Source of the DNA: Limnoperna fortunei
Taxonomy: Eukaryota; Mollusca; Bivalvia; Mytilida; Modiolidae
DNA: 64,000 nucleotides
Reading direction: 5' to 3'
Assembly: GCA_944474755.1 (NCBI GenBank)
Contig: OX104123.1
Coordinates: 14,760,275 to 14,824,274, forward strand
In this document: piece after piece, positions 57,301-64,000 of the stretch
How positions within the stretch are numbered: the stretch's first letter is position 1
How the letters are laid out: each line of letters opens with the position of its first letter
Notes under the pieces: model-generated
The model's input: the letters and a program-made list of their open reading frames with translations, nothing else
The model's database searches: none
Told to the model about the DNA's origin: nothing
Made by a program: the position numbers and the translations under genes

Positions 57301-57766
57301 CCAAGAAAATAACAACGCCTTCAGGATTATATACTGTATATAATTCGTGTAGCAGATCGACATGATCTTTGAAGTGAATAATGGGATTAGACGATGCCGG
57401 TAAATATACGGCGAAGATGAATAAACGTGGACAGTCTGGTAAAACGACTTCAATGCCTAGGATCCTATCGGAGTCTGTTTTTATTTCACGCGCAACATGA
57501 ACTTCTACAGATTTGTGCACTAGAAATGCTAATCCTTTTCTATAGTTTTTACAGTAATGTTGATCGGGGTTAAGTTCGTCAACACTGATTGAATACGGTA
57601 TATAGTCTCTGTTGATTTGTTGCAAAAAGTGAATATTATATTGTCGAAGCCAGTGTTCTGACAATGCGCAAATATGTATGTTCCTTTCAGCGAGACAGTT
57701 ATTTAGGTACAATGTCGATGACATAATACCTTTACAGTTCCACGACATAAGATTTAAGTTAGACAT
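54347..57766 (-). CDS. LINE ORF2: endonuclease and reverse transcriptase
   Basis: 1139 residues, uninterrupted. The N-terminal AP-like endonuclease (residues 1-250) shows N10 in 'SWNCKG', E37 in 'SEHW', D157/N159 in 'GDFN', D215 in 'MIDHI' and 'SDHH' (241-244). The reverse transcriptase (about 485-760) shows 'YRAISLIPSICKVFEKIL', D624 in 'TFLDSKRAFDTVDH', 'GIRQGSALSAKLY' and the catalytic 'QADD' (D724, D725). A C-terminal Cys/His knuckle reads 'CHKCGHFYSNPIIHIVTSC'. It nicks target DNA and copies the element RNA at the nick. Clade not assigned; CR1/L2/Jockey-like groups are possible. Confidence 0.95.
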   Translation of the reverse strand: MSNLNLMSWNCKGIMSSTLYLNNCLAERNIHICALSEHWLRQYNIHFLQQINRDYIPYSISVDELNPDQHYCKNYRKGLAFLVHKSVEVHVAREIKTDSDRILGIEVVLPDCPRLFIFAVYLPASSNPIIHFKDHVDLLHELYTVYNPEGVVIFLGDFNSKVRGNKIHFVDDDRSKYLGNMLKDINLFSINCDKTCRGPCFTFQGYEDGPSSMIDHILIPYEMKNCVVNSEILADHDFNVSDHHPIVCSIHVMYQIKPSQTTQTLKPTVSWEKAVRTNTLSDYSFAVSQNLWTLVDNYDIDVYYNELVRAIENAANDTLPFKSYRSYQKPYWNETLTKLHNDMVRSRYHWINCGRPRDKNCTSHQIYKQSKQIFRENLRKAYETHMTDVSRKIQDCLEIDQKLLWTIINSRKHKSNSLITLKSGNKIISDQSEICKLFARHFEKISSVADTRVDDNELLHKLSFIRHQNQNCGIKPVSIDEFKTIIRSLPKGKAVGADGIAYEHLKHGGNLLVYHLCHLFNQIFVHCKIPTAWRESAIIPLYKGGNKSKTDINSYRAISLIPSICKVFEKILDTRIDELVTNFPNPQQMAYQKGLNSMFASFNLQETIHHYQERNSNVIVTFLDSKRAFDTVDHTSLKVKLFDLGITGKLWTLLDNMYSNLQSCIRYNNLYSDKFKMERGIRQGSALSAKLYLVYINELINLVALSGHGAAVVDLQVGCPVQADDIALVSCNANGMQKMIDICEQYSIKWKFEFSQLKSQVMIFSKRPVEVHLKLSNGIIPVCNTVKHVGVVLEDKFNSVERTISACRTIRGLSMTIIKQGIHPCVLNPLTCSRIITQLCYSKALYGCELWNNLSNNEILLLERAHRYVCKYLQGLPRTSRTVICTSLLGWTSLKCMIDTKKLLFFGRLCSLPSRSLPRQVLLTRILLHLSTPSNENSFVSDILGILQHYSLTPYLDTLLKNSYFPPKYKWKLIVKQRVLELEKRALCEQLNSEKELAFFKEIHSDINPHKAWTVAYKHNHLLQQCKFVISLCSIIQPSIPTYVLLCHKCGHFYSNPIIHIVTSCSSLMTIRDELWCEIINIGPIDFSVALHNMNETELTLNLLSCDSDKFFHLNSFDSEKFSKVCITFLYKLCKTYDD

Positions 57767-57780
57767 GTTTATGGTGAAGT

Positions 57781-59613
57781 TTAAGAGTGGTTGCTGCTGA
57801 ATCCCAAAGGTTGTGAATAATAACGTTTCGGTGTAAATACACTACGAGGAATCCATCTTCGAATCTTTATGCCCTGTGGCCAAAAAGTATTATCCATTAT
57901 TATATTACTGTTTTCACATTTGACGTTTAGTTGTGCTGATGCTGTAACTGAGTTCGGGTTTGTGAAAAACCGCAGGAAAGTTACCTGAATGTTACGCTCT
58001 TGAAGAAAATTCCGCATACCACTTTCGGTGGAGGATTTACGGATGCCACTAACAAAGAAACGATCCACCCGATTTCTTTTGTATCCATCGAACTGAGAGT
58101 CTGCGCGATTAACCGAAACCATGTTCGTGTCAGAGTTTAATATTACGGGTATTCGATTGATAGCATTTGTGTTGTCACTTGCTGGTGTACAGTGTTTCTG
58201 ATTTTGGTTGTGTTGAACATCAGTTTTAGTGATGACGTCAATGTATTTTTCGCTAGAAAGTAATTGTGAGTTAGTTGTTTCCTTCTGGTTAATGATTTCG
58301 TTGCTATCGGTATTAATACTACAATGCTTTCTGGGCGATATAGCAATGTTTTCATTATTTTCAGGTATCAAGGCGTTGTTTTGTTGAACATTAGTGTTTG
58401 ATTTCATTGCGTCAGCGTACGACTTTACATAGGATGATCGCTCGGCTTGGAGTTTTCTTTCGAAACTTGTGACTTTTTTCCGCAAGTCGGATGTAGAACT
58501 AGCACATGACGATACAAGAGATTCTATGCGTTCAGATTGAGTTTCATTGTCTTTAACCTTATCATTGATTATGTCTAGCCTTGCTTTTAAAGATGCGATG
58601 TTAGCAGAACGTTGATCTTGAATTGTATTTATTCTATTTGATTCCGACGTTAGCTTGGTTTGAATTACTCTTACGGATTCTTTGATTTCTTTGATCTCGA
58701 ATGTATTTTTGGCACATAGATCAATAGATTGTTGAACAGTGTTTTTAAGTTCTGACATAGTCTGGTCAATTTTATGGACAGATGATGTTAGTGTATGTAA
58801 CTCGGTCAGTTTTGACCCAACTTCGTTGCAACGATTCACAGCTTGTTCTACTTCATTTTGAATGTTGCTATTGCGAAAGACATTTATTTGATTTTGTAGA
58901 TTAAGGATTTTGTCAGACTGCTTTTGAACAATTTCGCGAAGCTTCTTTTCATTATCAGTTAGGCATTTAACTGATTTGTTCAAAAAATCGCTGTCTTGAA
59001 CAAACTCTCCTCTTAATGTGATTACATCGCGGTCAATGCGACAAATTGTCTCGTTGAGAGCAGTGTTCATAAGGGGGATATTTGGATTTTCTGAATCTTT
59101 AGAAGTTGTGCATTTAGTAGTTTTAACTGAAAGAACATCGGCCAGATCATTTAAAAATGTGCCATTATAAGCTATAAATAAAGTATGGCAATCTTTGGCA
59201 AGCTTGAGCGCTAGCGTGTCGCACCCATTTAACCTTTTTGCAAGACGACGTTTTAAGCTACAATTCGGATAGGGAAAGTCAGGTAGTGTTTTGCACAATT
59301 TAAGAAGCTCGAGTCTTAAAAGTTCGAGTTCATCTGCACTTTCGTGTAGTACATTAAGTAACATAGAAACAAAGGTGTCTTTCGGATGTGAAATAAGAGT
59401 ATTCATGTGTTGAACGATTGGTTGAATGTTGGTCGAGTTTGACGGTACCATTGCTTGTGACTGGTCAAGAAAGTATTGTACTAGATCATCATTAGATTGA
59501 TTTTGTACGGAAGAATTGACGTTATCAAAAGTATTGAAGTGAACTGGTTCTAACGGTGTTAAAGTCGTCATTGTCAACAGAATGTGGTCACTATGAATTC
59601 GATATGATATCAC
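57781..59613 (-). CDS. LINE ORF1 protein
   Basis: Up to 610 residues; the start may be Met15 at 59571 ('MTTLTPLEPVHFN'). It has a central coiled-coil region (about 200-400) and a C-terminal domain with 'VDRFFVSGIRKSS' and 'FWPQGIKIRRWIPRSVF', typical of ORF1 proteins of CR1-like LINEs. Likely an RNA-binding chaperone that packages the element RNA. Only 14 bases separate it from ORF2, suggesting translation of ORF2 by reinitiation. Confidence 0.85.
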   Translation of the reverse strand: MISYRIHSDHILLTMTTLTPLEPVHFNTFDNVNSSVQNQSNDDLVQYFLDQSQAMVPSNSTNIQPIVQHMNTLISHPKDTFVSMLLNVLHESADELELLRLELLKLCKTLPDFPYPNCSLKRRLAKRLNGCDTLALKLAKDCHTLFIAYNGTFLNDLADVLSVKTTKCTTSKDSENPNIPLMNTALNETICRIDRDVITLRGEFVQDSDFLNKSVKCLTDNEKKLREIVQKQSDKILNLQNQINVFRNSNIQNEVEQAVNRCNEVGSKLTELHTLTSSVHKIDQTMSELKNTVQQSIDLCAKNTFEIKEIKESVRVIQTKLTSESNRINTIQDQRSANIASLKARLDIINDKVKDNETQSERIESLVSSCASSTSDLRKKVTSFERKLQAERSSYVKSYADAMKSNTNVQQNNALIPENNENIAISPRKHCSINTDSNEIINQKETTNSQLLSSEKYIDVITKTDVQHNQNQKHCTPASDNTNAINRIPVILNSDTNMVSVNRADSQFDGYKRNRVDRFFVSGIRKSSTESGMRNFLQERNIQVTFLRFFTNPNSVTASAQLNVKCENSNIIMDNTFWPQGIKIRRWIPRSVFTPKRYYSQPLGFSSNHS

Positions 59614-59982
59614 AATACCAACACGGTTATTTTGAAGACGTTAAGAGTTATGTGCCTGAGGGTAAAAATGTCTAAAGTTCAACTCTCTATAATGGTCGAT
59701 ATAGGTAAATATACTACGTAGTTCAATAAACAGTGAGTAGTATTCTCGTATGTTGTGTTATGTTTATGTCAAAATTTATTTTTTTTAACGATATAATACT
59801 AATAATAAGAAAACTCTTGATGACTCACTTTTTGTGGAGTAAAGTCAATATTGCTGTTCTGGAACTATAAATCCAATCAATAAGCATAAAATTATCCCTC
59901 TAAGAACTTTTATAACAATAAATTAATCAAAAGTTTGTGGAGCACAAATCAAGACGTCCATTCGGCAGGGGATATCGACATT

Positions 59983-60623
59983 ATAATTTATTTTACCTGT
60001 TAAATTAGAATATTGTATACAGTGTCAAAAGACAATCCGTTTTATCAGTTCTTATCTTTAGTGACATTAATTATTTCTGCAATTATCACCTTGTGTTAAA
60101 CTAATTGTATAGTTTTGTAGGTTTAATTGTTATATTCTTTGAGCGCTAATTGTATATTTTTTACCGTCACTTTATTGTTACGTAATGTTAATTCTTTAAT
60201 TTAGATACATGTATGTATGGTGACATTAATCCTTTTATTTCTATTGTTAATTTGTAATCCTTAATTGTATGTTTTTCTCAGTTGTATTGTTATGTCATGT
60301 TACACGTTTTGTTTATAATGGAACGACTGAAGTTTATACCTCAGTCGGAGTCAGGCTTCCAAACTGACAATTTCCGATAAGTAAGAAGTCGAAAGAAATA
60401 AATTCCATTCTGAAAATCTGTATTGTGTTGATCATCGCTCTACCAGTCTGTGAGTTAGTTCCGCCAGTAGTATCAGTTTCAAGGCAGGTGACTAGCGTCA
60501 GTCACTGTCGTCGTTTCGGCATCTTCGCCAGTTCAGCAACAGTTCCAGCTGCAGTCGTATATCATATCGTGAATATAAAATATTCCCATTAAATTGTAAC
60601 AACAACGTTGTTACACTGCTACA
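59983..60623 (+). repeat. Second LTR, right fragment
   Basis: Nearly identical to 52330-52970 of the first LTR and followed by the same PBS-like sequence and gag-like frame. It starts the second unit of the 7653-bp tandem repeat. Confidence 0.85.
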
Positions 60624-60741
60624 TTTTGGTGGAGTTAACCAGAGGCGTGTTGCCTTTTTAGTGCGACACACGATACTGCGTATCTCAGGACCAAGCAATT
60701 TATTCCCCATAATTCACAATAAGGAGACATTAAGTTCAGAG

Positions 60742-61557
60742 ATGGAATTCAGTTTTCGGCCACAATGGAGTGTATGGAAGTACCACCGTATGCAGCAATC
60801 ACCATTATGTGGAAAATGTGGACTTGTCTATTATCGTTTTCATAAATGTCCAGCGCAAGCCAAAAAGTGTTTTTCTTGTGAAAAATTTGGACATTTCGCA
60901 AGACAGTGCTACAGTCAAAAACAACGAAATGTTTCTACCGGATCTTCAAGCGTAAGAATAAAATCCAAGAGACAACAACAAAGAGACAAGCAGAGGATAA
61001 CGAGCTATTATGAAAGAAAGAACACTTTACGCGAATTACCGTTTAGTAATGTCAGGAACTCTGTTCTCTTAAAATTTTTCGATAATTCAACCGCCGTTAA
61101 AGTGGAATTGAAAACAGTGTATAAAAATCTTAAAACCTTCGAGAAGAACACGTCTAAAATCTCAAATCAACTACGAAAAGTAGAGGAAGAAAACAGAATT
61201 CTGATCGGCAAATTACACGAATTGCAGAGCAAAGCAGAATCCGAACAACTTAACATTGTGTCAAAACGGTTGAAAGAATATGAGGATAAGATTTGCGAGC
61301 TAGTTGAAAAGAAAGAAAAAATGGAAGCCATTAATACAGCTCTCCTATTGTTAAATAGTTCTAAATCAAGTGAAATTCAAAGACTTTATTCAGAAAATCA
61401 AGAACTTCGCAACAGTGGAAATTTTATGTTGAGCCAACGAGACATTCTATCAAATCTGACGGAAATATGTAAATCGCATCTTACAACGCCTAATCTTAAC
61501 TATACGAACAATTCGACTAATAGAAGTTTCAACACCTTTAGGGGTCGACGGAGATAG
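60742..61557 (+). CDS. Gag-like protein, unit 2
   Basis: Same 272-residue product as 53089-53904 with no amino-acid change; see that entry. Exactly 7653 bp downstream. Confidence 0.8.
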   Translation: MEFSFRPQWSVWKYHRMQQSPLCGKCGLVYYRFHKCPAQAKKCFSCEKFGHFARQCYSQKQRNVSTGSSSVRIKSKRQQQRDKQRITSYYERKNTLRELPFSNVRNSVLLKFFDNSTAVKVELKTVYKNLKTFEKNTSKISNQLRKVEEENRILIGKLHELQSKAESEQLNIVSKRLKEYEDKICELVEKKEKMEAINTALLLLNSSKSSEIQRLYSENQELRNSGNFMLSQRDILSNLTEICKSHLTTPNLNYTNNSTNRSFNTFRGRRR

Positions 61558-61614
61558 TTATGTAAAAATACAACTGCGGAACGCGGGACGCGTTCAATTC
61601 GACGTGGGAGAATC

Positions 61615-61741
61615 TGTGACAGCGGAAAATGACAATAAAATATATTATTTACTATTTGTACTTTTTGGACTTGAGTTTCTATTAATTTCGTGTTTTTATT
61701 ATTTCGGACATGTGAACGCCAAAAATCTTCAATATTTTGTA
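61615..61741 (+). repeat. Third LTR, left fragment
   Basis: Same LTR start and same LINE junction as 53962-54088. Confidence 0.85.
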
Positions 61742-61837
61742 TTATTATTATTATTATTATTATTATTCTTTATTATCCTCCTTAAGGAGAGCAAGATATT
61801 ACAGAAATAAAGCAGTATAAGAAGATTTACAAGATAA

Positions 61838-61912
<75 letters not shown>

Positions 61913-64000
61913 ATCTGGTATTATTGTTTGTACACACAGATCATAGGTTTAGACGGGAGAATAAAGATGCCGCTAATAATTGACTTAGTCATCGTAGGTT
62001 TTACATAGTTTGTAGAGGAAAGTTATGCATACTTTACTAAACTTTTCGGAATCGAAGGAGTTTAAATGGAAAAACTTGTCACTATCACATGACAACAGGT
62101 TGAGTGTAAGTTCTGTTTCATTCATGTTGTGAAGTGCAACACTGAAGTCAATTGGGCCGATATTGATTATTTCGCACCACAGTTCGTCTCTAATAGTCAT
62201 TAGACTGGAGCAAGAAGTTACAATATGAATAATTGGGTTGCTGTAAAAATGTCCGCATTTGTGACATAATAGAACGTAAGTTGGAATGCTAGGTTGTATA
62301 ATAGAACAAAGTGATATGACAAATTTGCATTGCTGGAGTAGGTGATTATGTTTATAAGCCACTGTCCATGCTTTGTGTGGATTTATGTCACTATGAATTT
62401 CTTTAAAGAATGCAAGTTCTTTCTCCGAATTTAATTGTTCACATAGCGCACGTTTTTCAAGTTCTAGGACACGTTGCTTTACAATAAGCTTCCACTTATA
62501 TTTTGGTGGGAAGTAACTGTTTTTGAGTAAAGTATCCAAGTATGGCGTTAGGCTGTAATGTTGTAAAATACCTAGAATGTCTGACACAAAACTGTTTTCA
62601 TTAGACGGAGTGCTGAGATGAAGAAGTATACGGGTGAGCAACACTTGTCTTGGTAAGCTTCGTGATGGTAGAGAACACAATCTCCCAAAGAATAAAAGCT
62701 TTTTAGTATCAATCATACACTTGAGAGAGGTCCATCCTAGTAGAGAGGTACAGATGACAGTTCTTGACGTCCTAGGGAGTCCCTGTAAATATTTGCATAC
62801 ATATCTATGGGCACGCTCGAGTAGGAGTATTTCATTATTTGATAAATTGTTCCACAACTCGCATCCGTACAATGCCTTCGAATAACAAAGTTGAGTTATA
62901 ATACGGCTGCACGTCAGAGGGTTTAGCACACATGGATGAATACCCTGTTTTATAATTGTCATGCTTAGTCCTCGTATCGTTCGGCATGCTGATATTGTCC
63001 TTTCGACTGAGTTGAATTTGTCTTCTAAAACCACTCCGACATGTTTAACTGTATTGCAGACAGGAATAATTCCATTACTAAGTTTCAAGTGAACTTCTAC
63101 TGGACGCTTGGAGAATATCATGACCTGACTCTTTAATTGTGAGAACTCGAATTTCCATTTAATGCTATACTGTTCGCATATATCAATCATTTTTTGCATA
63201 CCGTTAGCATTACACGATACTAAAGCAATATCATCTGCTTGCACCGGACAACCAACTTGTAAGTCAACCACTGCAGCGCCATGTCCTGATAACGCTACAA
63301 GATTTATTAGTTCATTTATGTAGACAAGATATAGCTTTGCCGACAACGCGCTTCCTTGGCGAATGCCTCTTTCCATTTTGAATTTATCGGAATACAAATT
63401 ATTGTAGCGTATACAACTTTGGAGGTTTGAGTACATGTTGTCCAATAGAGTCCACAGTTTTCCAGTAATCCCCAAATCAAACAGTTTTACTTTTAAGCTG
63501 GTATGATCAACTGTATCAAACGCGCGCTTACTGTCAAGAAAAGTAACAATAACATTAGAGTTTCGCTCTTGATAATGATGGATTGTTTCTTGAAGATTAA
63601 ATGAGGCAAACATACTGTTTAGACCTTTTTGGTAGGCCATTTGTTGCGGGTTTGGGAAATTCGTTACCAATTCATCGATACGAGTATCCAAAATTTTCTC
63701 GAAGACTTTGCAAATACTAGGAATTAAGGAGATTGCTCTGTAGGAGTTTATGTCAGTTTTTGATTTATTTCCACCTTTATAAAGAGGAATAATGGCACTT
63801 TCACGCCATGCAGTTGGTATTTTGCAATGAACAAATATTTGGTTAAATAGGTGACAAAGATGGTATACAAGTAGATTTCCACCGTGTTTCAAATGTTCAT
63901 ATGCAATACCATCAGCCCCAACGGCTTTTCCTTTTGGCAATGACCTTATAATCGTTTTGAATTCGTCAATGCTTACGGGCTTTATTCCACAATTCTGATT
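61742..64000 (-). mobile_element. Second LINE copy, cut by the window end
   Basis: Repeats 54089-56362 nearly base for base. The differences noticed are a shorter (TTA)n, three fewer AAAT units and a C/G change near 61804. Confidence 0.9.
61985..64000 (-). CDS. LINE ORF2, second copy, partial at window edge
   Basis: Encodes the C-terminal 670 or so residues of the same ORF2 (part of the reverse transcriptase including 'QADD', and the C-terminal knuckle). The frame is open to the end of the window, so the internal Met near 63940 is not the start. Confidence 0.9.
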   Translation of the reverse strand, partial: NQNCGIKPVSIDEFKTIIRSLPKGKAVGADGIAYEHLKHGGNLLVYHLCHLFNQIFVHCKIPTAWRESAIIPLYKGGNKSKTDINSYRAISLIPSICKVFEKILDTRIDELVTNFPNPQQMAYQKGLNSMFASFNLQETIHHYQERNSNVIVTFLDSKRAFDTVDHTSLKVKLFDLGITGKLWTLLDNMYSNLQSCIRYNNLYSDKFKMERGIRQGSALSAKLYLVYINELINLVALSGHGAAVVDLQVGCPVQADDIALVSCNANGMQKMIDICEQYSIKWKFEFSQLKSQVMIFSKRPVEVHLKLSNGIIPVCNTVKHVGVVLEDKFNSVERTISACRTIRGLSMTIIKQGIHPCVLNPLTCSRIITQLCYSKALYGCELWNNLSNNEILLLERAHRYVCKYLQGLPRTSRTVICTSLLGWTSLKCMIDTKKLLFFGRLCSLPSRSLPRQVLLTRILLHLSTPSNENSFVSDILGILQHYSLTPYLDTLLKNSYFPPKYKWKLIVKQRVLELEKRALCEQLNSEKELAFFKEIHSDINPHKAWTVAYKHNHLLQQCKFVISLCSIIQPSIPTYVLLCHKCGHFYSNPIIHIVTSCSSLMTIRDELWCEIINIGPIDFSVALHNMNETELTLNLLSCDSDKFFHLNSFDSEKFSKVCITFLYKLCKTYDD

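Larger units (their letters stand above)
54089..59982 (-). mobile_element. Full-length LINE inserted in the second LTR
   Basis: Minus-strand non-LTR retrotransposon of about 5.9 kb: 5' UTR (59982-59614), ORF1, ORF2 separated by 14 bases, a short 3' UTR containing an (AAAT)n microsatellite (54188-54277), and a (TAA)n 3' tail at 54089-54117. Both ORFs are intact, so it may be young. About 169 bp of LTR are missing at the insertion compared with the first LTR. Confidence 0.9.
52330..64000. repeat. Tandem gag-LTR-LINE array, 7653-bp period
   Basis: 52330-56362 and 59983-64000 are the same sequence in direct orientation except for microsatellite lengths. The unit consists of LTR right part, gag-like gene, LTR left part and LINE. 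The second unit is cut by the window end, so copy number is unknown. Confidence 0.9.

Overview
The window looks like nuclear DNA of a bivalve mollusc, probably a marine mussel. It is AT-rich with spliced genes and sparse coding sequence. It is dense in tRNA-derived SINEs with tails of the type 'atatagctgaaa...ggcgttaaac' and in repeats opening with 'agctcacctgg' or 'taccccc...gcggggggta'. I recall such repeats from mussels and other bivalves but could not check this against a database. Nothing prokaryotic is present.

The main gene is a PRDM9 (Meisetz) homologue on the + strand, spread over about 24.5 kb (20175-44707, with a possible first coding exon at 19813). Its exons join in consistent phase. 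They encode a KRAB-like domain, a linker exon present in two tandem copies, an SSXRD motif, a zinc knuckle, a PR/SET domain with the three key tyrosines, a post-SET finger, and ten tandem 84-bp C2H2 fingers that differ mainly at the DNA-contact residues. That is the full architecture of the histone methyltransferase that positions meiotic recombination in vertebrates.

Left of it (12646-16886, minus) lies a damaged, originally spliced gene for an unnamed multidomain protein. It has an N-terminal domain, a long coiled coil, a possible RNase-H-like core and a C-terminal 'WYPG' barrel-like domain. A diverged, broken relative sits inside the first large PRDM9 intron (21437-22705, minus). Further left is a dead piggyBac transposase (6824-9884, minus) split by a 1.5-kb insertion.

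Much of the rest is mobile DNA. At least eight non-autonomous elements start CAG and end CTG; seven have 6-bp target duplications, six of them perfect. One of these elements contains a TA-flanked long-inverted-repeat element whose empty site is visible in a second copy. There are also a decayed Tc1/mariner transposase, two tandem-core (pearl/Helentron-like) elements plus a coreless relative, a 1.3-kb foldback element with 9-bp duplications, small perfect hairpins, and a 3' LINE remnant.

The right end (52033-64000) is a composite array. A gag-only LTR retrotransposon has its second LTR interrupted by a full-length LINE (ORF1 plus endonuclease/reverse-transcriptase ORF2, minus). The gag-LTR-LINE unit then repeats almost perfectly with a 7653-bp period and runs off the window end. 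Unequal recombination between the LTRs would explain this; an assembly duplication must be excluded.
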